Source: Massilia sp. UMI-21 (GTDB taxonomy: Bacteria; Pseudomonadota; Gammaproteobacteria; Burkholderiales; Burkholderiaceae_D). Taken from it: a DNA stretch of 64,000 nt. This document shows positions 54,068-64,000 of this stretch, piece by piece. Numbering within the stretch: position 1 is the stretch's first letter; every line of letters begins with the position of its first letter. Below the pieces are notes generated by a model. That model was not told the origin of the DNA. It worked only from the letters and a program-made list of their open reading frames with translations, and did not search any database. The stretch spans positions 3,286,001 to 3,350,000 of the forward strand of contig CP063848.1 in assembly GCA_015277795.1 (NCBI GenBank). The letters are read 5' to 3'. A program made the position numbers and the translations under genes.

Positions 54068-54251
54068 AATTAGCGTAGCCAAGACTGCGTCAGCGCAGTC
54101 CAAAACTGTCTAAACACGGAGGAACAGTGAAGGGAAAACAATTACAAATCGCGCACCCTCACCTGAGGATGCGCGATCGCAACTTAACGAAACGCCGTAG
54201 AGGTCAGCTATTTGACTGGAGCTGCTCCTAGTCGCTGACATAGCGCTAATT
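54068..54251 (-). ncRNA. Candidate retron-like structured RNA upstream of the RT
   Basis: Between the RT start and the DUF488 gene, read on the minus strand: an 8-bp repeat AATTAGCG (54244-54251) that pairs with CGCTAATT (54068-54075), enclosing three hairpins. H1 54203-54239 is a nested stem (GTCAGC/GCTGAC, GACT/AGTC, GGAG/CTCC). H2 54148-54177 is about 13-14 bp (ATCGCGCA/TGCGCGAT plus inner pairs) with a tiny loop. H3 54083-54100 is GACTGCG/CGCAGTC with a 4-nt loop. The outer repeat and a TTAGC at its inner edge resemble retron a1/a2 and the branching region. The predicted -10 overlaps the outer 5' repeat, so exact transcript ends are uncertain. Confidence 0.6.
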
Positions 54252-54275
54252 TATCATAAACGGATGAGTTGTCAA
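54248..54275 (-). promoter_or_regulatory. Promoter for the structured RNA/RT
   Basis: On the minus strand TTGACA (54270-54275), a 16-nt spacer and TAAATT (54248-54253) preceded by TGA, an extended -10. This is the best sigma-70 promoter seen in the window and points toward the hairpin region and the RT. Expected start near 54241. Confidence 0.7.
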
Positions 54276-54475
54276 GGGGAGCGCCATAAAAGCGATCGTG
54301 AGAAGTTAAACATTTGCACGCAGTAATTCACAGTTTTCTGCTGAAAATCGGTCGGCATTTCGTTTCGCGCCATAGCGACGGATTTCGTTAGGCTTGCCGC
54401 GTGACCCAAGCTGGCGACACAGCCGACCGCCTGGGGGCGAAAATGGCGCTCCCGCCTCCCGGAGCCACAACGAGC

Positions 54476-55018
54476 ATGGAACCGGTCTACACCATCGGCC
54501 ACTCGAACCGGCCGATCGAAGAATTCCTGGCATTGCTGCGCGAGCACGGCATCGAACGCGTGCTCGACATCCGCACGGTCGCCAAGTCGCGCCACAACCC
54601 GCAGTTCGGGCAGGACCAGCTGCCCGGCTCGCTCGCCGGTGCCGGCATCGGCTACGAGTACATCCGCGAACTGGGCGGCCTGCGTAAGGCGCGCAACTAT
54701 CCGCCCAACAGCGCCCCGAACGGCGCCTGGCGCAACGCCTCGTTCCGCGGCTATGCCGACCATATGCAGAGCAGCGAATTCAACGAGCAGATCGACCTGC
54801 TGGTGCGCCTGGCGGGCAGCGTGCGCTTCGCCCTGATGTGCGCTGAAGCGGTGCCCTGGCGCTGCCACCGTTCGCTGGTGGCCGATGCGCTGGCGGTACG
54901 CGGGGTGCCGGTCGAGCACATCATAAACCGGGGCAAGACCAGGCCGCATACGCTCACGCCGTTTGCCCGGGTCGACGGCACCCAGATCCTCTATCCGCCG
55001 GAATCGGCGTCGGCCTGA
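54476..55018 (+). CDS. DUF488 family protein
   Basis: 180 residues. The opening VYTIGHSNRPIEEFLALL, followed by VLDIRTVAKSRHNPQF, the ELGG box and a C-terminal CAEAVPWRCHRSLVADAL, define DUF488, a family of unknown biochemical function (a Cys-containing pocket and R-C-H-R-S motif are conserved). ATG at 54476 gives the family N-terminus; an in-frame ATG at 54443 (after GGGGCG) is possible. GC-rich again, so the island ends before it. Confidence 0.9.
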   Translation: MEPVYTIGHSNRPIEEFLALLREHGIERVLDIRTVAKSRHNPQFGQDQLPGSLAGAGIGYEYIRELGGLRKARNYPPNSAPNGAWRNASFRGYADHMQSSEFNEQIDLLVRLAGSVRFALMCAEAVPWRCHRSLVADALAVRGVPVEHIINRGKTRPHTLTPFARVDGTQILYPPESASA

Positions 55019-55141
55019 TCAGCCATTGCCCGCGATACCGAAACACGCATCGCGTTGCCAGAAAATTTCATCAGTGACTTCCAGCGTATGTACCTATGCT
55101 GGCCGGGCAGTATCCAATAACACGATACCGGAGACGACACG

Positions 55142-56527
55142 ATGAACAAACTGCTGGCACTTTGCTGCCTGGCGCTGGGGCTTGCCTCCAGCCTTGGCCC
55201 TGTTCCTGACGCTCGCGCCATCGAACTGGCGGGCCTGAAGAACGCGCACGACCCGGGCACCATCACGAAAGACGGCGACACCTACTTCAACTTCACGACC
55301 GGGACCGGGATCTGGTATTCCACCTCGAAGGACCTGCTCACCTGGACCGGCGGGCCGGCCCCGGTGTTCAGCACCTACCCTGCCTGGATCAAGAACAAGA
55401 TCCCGAACTTCGCCGGCGCGTTCTGGGCGCCGGACGTGATCCAGATGAACGGGCAATACTACCTGTACTACTCGGTGTCGAGCTTCGGCACCTCGTCCTC
55501 GGCCATCGGCGTGGCGCGTTCGCCCTCGCTGAAGAACCCGGCCTGGACCGACCTCGGCATCGTGGTCGAATCATTCGGCGGCGCCGGCGAAATCAATGCG
55601 ATCGACCCGGCGCTGTTTCGCGACCATGACGGCAAGGTGTACATGTCCTGGGGTTCGTTCTTCGGCGGGATCGGCCTGGCCGAGATCAACCAGTCCAGCG
55701 GCAAGCTGGCGAGCAGCGTGAGCACGATTCTCGGCGGCGGCCACCGCGACATCGAGGCGCCCTACATCACCCGCAACGGCAACGACTACTACCTGTTCGT
55801 CAACCGCGGCAGCTGCTGCAAGGGCAGCGACAGCACGTACTATGTGGAAGTACAGCGGGCCACGAATATCCGCGGCCCCTATTCCGGCACCCGCACCGTG
55901 CTGCCGGTCAGCGACGGCAAGTACCGCGGCCCGGGCCATATCGGCCTACTCAAGCAGGACGGCTGCCATTTCGTCTCGACCCACTACTACGACCTGCAGG
56001 ACAATGGCAACGCCAAGCTCGACATCCTGCGCATGAGCTACAGCGGCGGCTGGCCGGTCCTGACGCGCAATTTCACCAACTTCGCCGGCTGCGGCGGCAT
56101 CAGCGACGGCGTCTACAGCTTGCGCGCGCGCCACAGCGGCAAGGCGCTGACGGTGGCGAATGCGTCCACGGCGGACGGCGCCCTGGTCCAGCAATTCACT
56201 GATACCAACGCCCGCCACCAGCAGTGGCATGTGATCGGCCAGGGCGACGGCTACTACAGCATCATCAACGCCCACAGCCTGCGCAGCCTGGACAACTATG
56301 GCAACTCGACCAGCGCGGGCACGGATATCGCGCAGTGGGGCTACTGGGCGGGCGGCGGCCAGCGCTGGCGCTTCGCCAGCCCGGCTGCCGGCTATGTCAC
56401 GGTGGCGAACCAGCTGAGCGGCATGGTGCTGGACGTGAACGCCCGCAGCACGGCCGACGGCGCCCAGGTGATCCAGTGGCCCGCGAGCGGCGCCGCCAAC
56501 CAGCAGTGGTCGCTGATCCGCAGGTAG
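55142..56527 (+). CDS. Secreted GH43 arabinanase-like glycosidase with RICIN domain
   Basis: 461 residues. A signal peptide (about 1-26, ending DARA) precedes a five-bladed GH43 catalytic domain (about 28-320) with the three acidic residues Asp37 (AHDPGT), Asp155 (NAIDPALF) and Glu205 (RDIEAPYI). A C-terminal beta-trefoil RICIN/CBM13 lectin domain (about 325-460, with repeated Q-x-W: HQQWHV, GQRWRF, NQQWSL) follows. Closest in feel to arabinan endo-1,5-alpha-L-arabinanases; arabinofuranosidase or other GH43 activity is possible. Probably degrades plant polysaccharide outside the cell. Confidence 0.9.
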   Translation: MNKLLALCCLALGLASSLGPVPDARAIELAGLKNAHDPGTITKDGDTYFNFTTGTGIWYSTSKDLLTWTGGPAPVFSTYPAWIKNKIPNFAGAFWAPDVIQMNGQYYLYYSVSSFGTSSSAIGVARSPSLKNPAWTDLGIVVESFGGAGEINAIDPALFRDHDGKVYMSWGSFFGGIGLAEINQSSGKLASSVSTILGGGHRDIEAPYITRNGNDYYLFVNRGSCCKGSDSTYYVEVQRATNIRGPYSGTRTVLPVSDGKYRGPGHIGLLKQDGCHFVSTHYYDLQDNGNAKLDILRMSYSGGWPVLTRNFTNFAGCGGISDGVYSLRARHSGKALTVANASTADGALVQQFTDTNARHQQWHVIGQGDGYYSIINAHSLRSLDNYGNSTSAGTDIAQWGYWAGGGQRWRFASPAAGYVTVANQLSGMVLDVNARSTADGAQVIQWPASGAANQQWSLIRR

Positions 56528-56678
56528 GCCGAGGGGCCTGGAACGCCTGACAAAACCTCATACTTGCTGTGAGAGCAGCAAGTTCGTACACTGAACGATT
56601 CAGACCGTCCGCTTTCGGCGCCAAAAGCGGTCGTTCTCGTGTGCCTCGTACACCAAATTCAGCTCATCATCAACGACT

Positions 56679-56963
56679 ATGGACCGAAGATTTGACAAAG
56701 GCGACTTGCTGGGAAAGCTGAAAATAATGAGTCAGCCCAAAGCACACGGGCTCACCCAGGAGGCGTTAGACCAGACGCTTATCGACTTCTGTGCTGGGTG
56801 CCCGGACCCGGTTCGCGCTCGCTGGCTCGTTGTGGAATGTCTGGAGCCTATGTCAGACGAGGAACTCGTTGACCGGGCTCTGAACACCCCGTTACGACCA
56901 ATCTCAGATGTACCAATGTCCGTAGTCCCCGCCAATCATCCTGTGCGTGTTTCGGCTAGTTGA
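56679..56963 (+). CDS. Small hypothetical protein
   Basis: 94 residues, soluble, acidic in the middle (DFCAGCPDPVRARWLVVECLEPMSDEELVDRAL), ending just before the left inverted repeat of the IS1182 element (15 bp away). The composition looks coding and helical, but no family is recognised and no clear Shine-Dalgarno precedes the ATG. Confidence 0.5.
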   Translation: MDRRFDKGDLLGKLKIMSQPKAHGLTQEALDQTLIDFCAGCPDPVRARWLVVECLEPMSDEELVDRALNTPLRPISDVPMSVVPANHPVRVSAS

Positions 56964-57121
56964 CCGTCCGCCCTGGGTCCAGCCTGTGTAAAAACGCAGG
57001 ACCGTGTACACGAACCCGGCTGGGTTAACGTTGAGGGAGTATCTCATCACCGGGGTGCCAAATGAAGCGCTTTATCGAAGGCGAAGACCGTGGGCAAGGC
57101 ACGCTACTGCCAGAGCACCTG

Positions 57122-57126
57122 GATGA
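57122..57126. repeat. IS21 target-site duplication, left copy
   Basis: GATGA, matched by the right copy at 59161-59165. Removing IS21 and one copy restores the reading frame of the IS1182 transposase (L-D-D-Y-V-T). Confidence 0.92.
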
Positions 57127-57213
57127 TGTCAACGGCGATTGAAAACTGATACAGATTTCGTCGTGCCAGCGATTTAAAACTGATACACCGCCGTTGCCGA
57201 ACACCGTCCGCGT

Positions 57214-59054
<1,841 letters not shown>

Positions 59055-59160
59055 GTACACCTCTTTGGGTTTCAAGGCCGCTCCGCAAAGCGGCCATCTT
59101 CTCAAAATGGTGTATCAGTTTTCAATCGCTGCCTGTATCAGTTTACAACCGCTGCTGACA

Positions 59161-59165
59161 GATGA
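59161..59165. repeat. IS21 target-site duplication, right copy
   Basis: GATGA directly after the right IS21 end; see the left copy at 57122-57126. Confidence 0.92.
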
Positions 59166-60922
59166 CTACGTCACCGAAAACAACCCGGTTCGGGTGGTCG
59201 ACGTATTCGTCGATGAGCTTGACCTGGCCAGTCTGGGTTTTGCGCGGGTGATACCTGCAAAGACTGGCAGGCCAGCGTACCACCCGGCTGTACTACTCAA
59301 GCTCTACATCTACGGCTACCTGAACCGCATCCAGTCGAGCCGCAGGCTCGAGCGCGAAGCGCAGCGCAACGTCGAGCTGATGTGGCTGACCAGGCGCCTG
59401 ACCCCGGACTTCAAGACGATAGCGAACTTCCGCAAGGACAACGGCAAAGCCATTCGTAATGTCTGCAGGCAGTTCGTCGTCTTGTGCCAGCAGCTGGATC
59501 TGTTCTCGGATGCAGTGGTGGCGATCGACGGCAGCAAGTTCAAGGCCGTCAACAGCAGCGCCCGCAACTTCACTGACGCCAAGCTCAAGCGCAGGATGAC
59601 GGAGATCGAAGCGAACATCAGCCGCTACCTGACAGAACTCGACACGGCAGACCGGCAGGAGCTGGCTACTGCACAAGCGAAAAGCGTTCGCCTGAACGAC
59701 AAGATCGCAGCGTTGAAATCACAAATGGCTACGCTCAAGGAAATCGAAGCGAAGCTGGAAAAGACTGGAGAAACGCAGATCTCGCTCACCGATCCGGATT
59801 CTCGCTCGATGATGACGCGCGGCTCAGGCATCGTTGGCTATAACGTGCAAACAGCGGTCGATGCCAAACACCATTTGATCGTCGAGCACGAGGTCACTAA
59901 CAATGGCAGCGACCGCGATCAATTGTCTGGCATGGCCAAGAAGGCCCGCGCAGCGATCGGTACGGCGACATTGACAGCGATTGCCGACCGAGGCTACTTC
60001 AAGGGCGAGGAAATCCTGGCCTGTCATGAGGCGGGCATACGTGCTTTGGTGCCAACTACGAAGACTTCTGGGGCCAAGGCCGATGGCCGGTTCGACAAGG
60101 CCGACTTCATTTACGATCCCGAAAAGAACGAGTACCGCTGCCCGGCTGGCGAAGCCTTGATATGGCGATTTTCCAGCGTCGAAAAAGGCATGACGAATCA
60201 CCGCTACTGGAGCTCGAACTGCAAGGGCTGCCCGCTCAAGGACAAGTGCACGCCGAGCACTCAGCGGCGCGTGACGCGCTGGGAACATCAGGATGTGCTC
60301 GACGACATGCAGGCACGTCTTGAACAGACGCCCGACGCCATGCGCATCCGGCGTTCAACCGTCGAGCATCCCTATGCCACGATCAAGGCATGGATGGGAT
60401 CCACACACTTTCTAACGAAAGGCCTGGAACGTGTGAAGATCGAAATGAGCTTGCATGTGCTGGCTTACAACTTTAGTCGTTTGCTCGCGCTGCTTGGCAT
60501 GCAGGGAATGCTGGCGGCGATTAGGGCGTATGCCCGTTTTCTGCCGCCAATCGGGCTGTTTGGAGCGTTCTTGCTGCTGGTCTTGCCGAGGACTGGAAAA
60601 CGGGGCGGCCAAGGCTATGGCGCTTCTATAAGCTTTTGGATAGGCCGTGAGCCGTACTATTCGGCTTACGGATCCAGTTAATGAGTTTTTACACAGGCTG
60701 GGCCAGGAGCAAACCTTATGAGTTCTAAAGAGGGATCGTGATGCGAGCATTCCGGAAATTCGAGATATCTGTCCTCGCTGTGAACAGGGCCCTATTGTTC
60801 ACGTCATGTTGCGAGCTACAAGGGTGGACTGTCCCAGTCCGGTAGACATCCATCAGGCCTTCCTTTCGCCTGGCTGCTCGCTCATCTGTTGACGGTCTAT
60901 CCAGTGGTCTTGCCAGGCGTTC

Positions 60923-61663
60923 CTAGCCGCCCCGGCGGTCGGCCAGGAACTGCTGCGCGCGCGGGTGCTGCGGACGGGTGAAGAAGTCCTCGGGGCTGGC
61001 GCGCTCCAGAATGCGGCCTTCGCTCATGAACAGGATCCGGTCCGCGACCTCGCGCGCGAAACCCATCTCGTGGGTCACGCAGACCATGGTCATGCCCTGC
61101 CCCGCCAGCGAGCGCATCACGCCCAGCACCTCGCCCACCATTTCCGGGTCGAGGGCGCTGGTGGGTTCGTCGAACAGCATCACGGGCGGACGCATCGCCA
61201 GGCTGCGGGCGATCGCCACGCGTTGCTGCTGGCCGCCCGAGAGCGCGTTGGGGTAGGCATCGCGCTTGTGCGCCAGGCCCACCTGCTCGAGCAATTCCAT
61301 GGCGTAGGCGCGCGCTTCCGGCTCGCTGGCGCGCTTCAGGTTGACCGGGGCCAGCGTGCAGTTCTCCAGCACCGTCAGGTGCGGGAACAGGTTGAAGTGC
61401 TGGAACACGAAACCGATGCCGGCGCGCAGGGCGTTCACGTCCACGCCCTTGGCATGGATGTCGCGGCCATCGATCTCGATGCGGCCTCCGTCGATTTCCT
61501 CGAGCCGGTTGAGGGTGCGGATCAGGGTCGACTTGCCGGAACCGGAGGGGCCGCACACGACCACCACCTCGTTCTGCTTCACCTCTTCGCTGACATCCAC
61601 GAGGGCGTGGTATCTGGTCGGCCCTTGGCCGTACCACTTGTTGACTTGATCGAGAACGATCAT
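60923..61663 (-). CDS. Polar amino-acid ABC transporter, ATPase
   Basis: 246-residue ATP-binding subunit (GltL/GlnQ class). Walker [10 protein letters not shown], signature [16 protein letters not shown], Walker [15 protein letters not shown] and the switch His in [10 protein letters not shown]. It is last of a four-gene set in the order binding protein, permease, permease, ATPase. The 221-bp gap to the IS1182 end (60702-60922) holds no gene I can see. Confidence 0.96.
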   Translation of the reverse strand: MIVLDQVNKWYGQGPTRYHALVDVSEEVKQNEVVVVCGPSGSGKSTLIRTLNRLEEIDGGRIEIDGRDIHAKGVDVNALRAGIGFVFQHFNLFPHLTVLENCTLAPVNLKRASEPEARAYAMELLEQVGLAHKRDAYPNALSGGQQQRVAIARSLAMRPPVMLFDEPTSALDPEMVGEVLGVMRSLAGQGMTMVCVTHEMGFAREVADRILFMSEGRILERASPEDFFTRPQHPRAQQFLADRRGG

Positions 61664-61678
61664 CGATTGTGCTTCCTT

Positions 61679-62383
61679 TTACGATGCCTGGACGACGCGG
61701 CGCTGCAGCCGGCGCTCGAACAGGAAGGCCAGGCGCGACAGGCCAAAACAGAGAACAAAATAGCTCAGCGCCAGGATCAGGTAGACCTCGACCGCCTGGG
61801 TGAACACCAGGGTATTGATCTGGGTCGCGATGAAGGACACTTCCGACAGGCCGATGATGTAGCCGAGCGAGGTTGCCTTGATGGTCGAGACCAACTGGCT
61901 GACGATCGAGGGCAGCCCATTGCGCAAGGTCTGCGGCAGCACCACCAGGCGCAGCGCCTGCGGGTAGGACAGGCCGAGCGCGCGGGCGCTCTCGAGCTGC
62001 CCTTTCGGCAGCGCGCGCATGCCGGCGGCCACGATCTCGGCCAGGTAGATGCCGTCGAACAGCACCAGCACCATCAGCATGGTGGTGGCCTGGCCCGTCT
62101 TGACGCCGGTGACGGCCGGCAGGAAAAAATAGACCCAGAACACCACCAGCAGCAGCGGCACCGCGCGCACCAGCTGCACCAGGCTTGCCACCGGCCAGCG
62201 CAGCGCGCGCCGGCTGCTCACGCGCGCCACCCCCAGCAGCAGGCCGAGCGGCATGGCCAGCAACAGGGCGCCGCCGGACAGCAGCACGGTCAGCGCCAGG
62301 CCGCCCAGCGGGCCGTCGGGATACTGGCCGACCAGGAAGTACAGCCAGTAGGTGTCGATGAGCGCAAGGATGGAATTCAGCAT
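61679..62383 (-). CDS. Polar amino-acid ABC transporter, permease (GltK-like)
   Basis: 234-residue inner-membrane permease of the His/Glu/Gln/Arg/opine family. About five hydrophobic helices. The cytoplasmic EAA loop appears as ESARALGLSYPQALRLVVLPQ, which docks to the ATPase. It follows the other permease by 16 nt and precedes the ATPase by 15 nt. Confidence 0.94.
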   Translation of the reverse strand: MLNSILALIDTYWLYFLVGQYPDGPLGGLALTVLLSGGALLLAMPLGLLLGVARVSSRRALRWPVASLVQLVRAVPLLLVVFWVYFFLPAVTGVKTGQATTMLMVLVLFDGIYLAEIVAAGMRALPKGQLESARALGLSYPQALRLVVLPQTLRNGLPSIVSQLVSTIKATSLGYIIGLSEVSFIATQINTLVFTQAVEVYLILALSYFVLCFGLSRLAFLFERRLQRRVVQAS

Positions 62384-62399
62384 GGTAATGGAGCGATCC

Positions 62400-63095
62400 T
62401 CAGGCCGGCCGGACCGGGTAGCGCCGCTGGAACAGCCAGGCGGCGAAGGAGATCAGGAGCGACACCGTCAGGTAGGCCAGCGTTGCGAAAGTAAACGCTT
62501 CGACGCTGCGAAAGCTGCTGGTCTCCACCCGCGCGGCCTGGTACATCAGTTCGGCGGCGCCGATGACGGTGGCCACGCTGCTGTCCTTCCACAGGTTGAC
62601 GGTCTGCGACAGCAGCGGCGGAATCGATGCGCGCAAGGCCTGCGGCAGCAGCACCAAACGCAGGCTGGCGACGCGGCCCAGGCCGAGCGAACGCGCGGCC
62701 TCGAGCTGGCTGCCCGGCACGGCGCGGATGCCGCTGCGGATGTCCTCGGCCATGTGCACGCCGCTGTACAGCGCCAGCGCGATCACGGCGCAGACGGCTT
62801 CCGGGTTGTGTGCGTACAGCAATTCTCGCGCCCCCTCGGGCAGCAATTCGGGGAAGGCGAAGTACCAGAACAGCAGGTGCACCAGCAGCGGCACGTTGCG
62901 GATGCCCTCGACAATCGAGGCGCCCAGCGCGCGCAGGGGCGCCGGGCCGAAGCTGCGCATGACGGCCAGCAGCGCGCCGAACGGCAGGGCGAAGACGAAA
63001 CTCGCGGCTGTCAGCTGCAGCGACAGGATGAGTCCCTGCACCAGCCAGTCATGGTACTGGCCGGATTGCAGGATGGATAAATCGAAAGACGGCAA
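62400..63095 (-). CDS. Polar amino-acid ABC transporter, permease (GltJ-like)
   Basis: 231-residue permease paired with the downstream one. EAA loop EAARSLGLGRVASLRLVLLPQ is visible, with about five hydrophobic helices and a family motif EGIRNVPLLVHLLFWYF near residue 62. 19 nt after the binding-protein gene. Confidence 0.94.
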   Translation of the reverse strand: MPSFDLSILQSGQYHDWLVQGLILSLQLTAASFVFALPFGALLAVMRSFGPAPLRALGASIVEGIRNVPLLVHLLFWYFAFPELLPEGARELLYAHNPEAVCAVIALALYSGVHMAEDIRSGIRAVPGSQLEAARSLGLGRVASLRLVLLPQALRASIPPLLSQTVNLWKDSSVATVIGAAELMYQAARVETSSFRSVEAFTFATLAYLTVSLLISFAAWLFQRRYPVRPA

Positions 63096-63114
63096 GGTAA
63101 AGACCCGGTGCGAC

Positions 63115-63945
63115 TCAGATCTTGTCGGTGCTGATCTTGAAGCTGCGCTTGGCGATATTGGCGCGGGTGCCCGGGCCGTACCACTTGTTGAACAGCTTCT
63201 CGGCTTCGCCGCTGGCTTCCAGGGCGCGCAGGGTCTCGTCGACCACGGCCTTCAGGTTCTTCTCGCCCTTGCGCAGGCCGAGCGCGATCGACTCGATGCC
63301 GATGCTGGTCGGCAGGATGGTAAAGCCCTTGGCGGCCGGGCCCAGCTTGCCATAGTCGGCCAACAGCGAGGATTCGTCGTTGACGTAGGCGACGCCCTTG
63401 CCCTGGCGCAGGGCCTGGAAGGCTTGCTGGGTGTTCTCGAAGGTCACCACCTCGGCGCTGGGTACGGCCTTGCGGATGTTGGATTCCTGGGTGCCGCCGC
63501 GCACAGTGACCACCTTCTTGCCCGCCAACTGGGGCAGCGCGCTCACGCCGCTTCCGGCGCGCACCATGACCTTCGAGCCGGTGACGAAGTGGGTCAGCGC
63601 GAAGTCCACCTGCGATTCGCGTTCCTTGTTGTGGGTCAGCGTGGCGGCCAGCACGTCGACGTGGCCCTGCTGCAGCGCGGGGATGCGGCTCGACACCGAC
63701 ATCTGCCTGAACCTGGGGGTGACGCCGATCTTCTTTGCGACCGCGGTGGCGATGTCGATCTCGTAGCCGATCAGCTGGCGGTTCTTCGGGTCGATGAAGC
63801 TGTTCGGCTCGTCGGTGCCCAGCACGCCGAACACCATCTCGCCCTTCTTGCGGATGTCGGCCAGCTGGTCGGCATGCGCGGCGCCGGCGGCGAGGTTGGC
63901 GCTCAGGGCGAGCGTCGCGATGAGGATGTGACGGCGGGTGAACAT
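63115..63945 (-). CDS. Polar amino-acid ABC transporter, periplasmic binding protein
   Basis: 276 residues. A signal peptide (about 1-25, MFTRRHILIATLALSANLAA...AHA) is followed by the family 3 solute-binding fold (DIRKKGEMVFGVLGTDEPN, then GYEIDIATAVAKKIGV and ESQVDFALTHFVTG). Gene order matches gltIJKL, so glutamate/aspartate is the likely substrate, but related transporters take other polar amino acids. Its promoter lies right of 63945, partly outside the window. Confidence 0.93.
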   Translation of the reverse strand: MFTRRHILIATLALSANLAAGAAHADQLADIRKKGEMVFGVLGTDEPNSFIDPKNRQLIGYEIDIATAVAKKIGVTPRFRQMSVSSRIPALQQGHVDVLAATLTHNKERESQVDFALTHFVTGSKVMVRAGSGVSALPQLAGKKVVTVRGGTQESNIRKAVPSAEVVTFENTQQAFQALRQGKGVAYVNDESSLLADYGKLGPAAKGFTILPTSIGIESIALGLRKGEKNLKAVVDETLRALEASGEAEKLFNKWYGPGTRANIAKRSFKISTDKI

Positions 63946-64000
63946 GTTCTTCTCCAGACTGCTAAAAATTTGATCACGCCAGTATAGGGCATGATCTTCC

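Noticed and set aside
54083..54239. Alternative outer pairing GTCAGCG (H1) with CGCTGAC (H3 loop region)
   Set aside because: Seven base pairs are possible but would disrupt two perfect local hairpins; the local fold is simpler.
53090..54300. Diversity-generating retroelement
   Set aside because: No template/variable repeat pair, no accessory Avd gene and no target protein were seen near the RT; the hairpin-rich leader fits a retron-like system better.
60702..60922. Possible gene or element between IS1182 and the transporter ATPase
   Set aside because: Only short frames and one weak GGACTG/CAGTCC stem without a T-run; nothing supportable.

Overview
The window is high-GC, densely coded DNA. 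Gene order and protein content point to a beta-proteobacterium of the order Burkholderiales. An Oxalobacteraceae member such as Massilia is my best guess, inferred from the rpsB-tsf-pyrH-frr-uppS-cdsA-dxr-rseP-bamA-skp-lpxD-fabZ-lpxA-lpxB-rnhB run and from general resemblance. No search was possible.

Region by region: 1-7188 (minus) is one uninterrupted frame for a non-ribosomal peptide synthetase (C-A-T-C-A-T-C...) that runs off the left edge. 7189-9356 holds no convincing intact gene; part is AT-richer than its surroundings and it contains a scrap of an IS3-type transposase OrfA. 9357-18234 carries guaBA with a terminator, a DUF4124 protein, a GGDEF cyclase, ratA-rnfH divergent from smpB, a Bcr/CflA exporter and a short signal peptidase I. 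18052-21673 is an iron locus: a PepSY membrane protein and a TonB-dependent siderophore receptor diverge from two Fur-box-like sites. 21689-27698 has an NfeD-SPFH-SDR operon and the divergent ppsA/ppsR pair. 27830-31593 is a signalling cluster: an H-NOX haem sensor translationally coupled to a GAF-GGDEF-EAL protein, facing a REC-EAL protein whose EAL domain looks catalytically dead. 31657-47360 (minus) is the envelope-biogenesis and translation super-cluster. map, glnD and an RsuA/RluF-type pseudouridine synthase follow on the plus strand.

The most unusual stretch is 51930-54300, an AT-rich island between the pseudouridine synthase gene and a DUF488 gene. It encodes a 314-aa retron-type reverse transcriptase (minus). 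Upstream of the RT is a region of three strong hairpins bounded by an 8-bp inverted repeat and preceded by a good promoter, which looks like an msr-msd-type non-coding RNA. A 365-aa coiled-coil protein with two membrane segments converges on the RT with a single-base gap. I interpret this as a candidate retron-like (probably anti-phage) system with an unusual convergent partner. The assignment is inference.

The right end has a secreted GH43-RICIN glycosidase, a small unknown gene, and a nested transposon: an IS21-family element (2034 bp, with a visible 5-bp target duplication) inserted near the 5' end of an IS1182-family transposase gene. It closes with a four-gene GltIJKL-type polar amino-acid ABC transporter.
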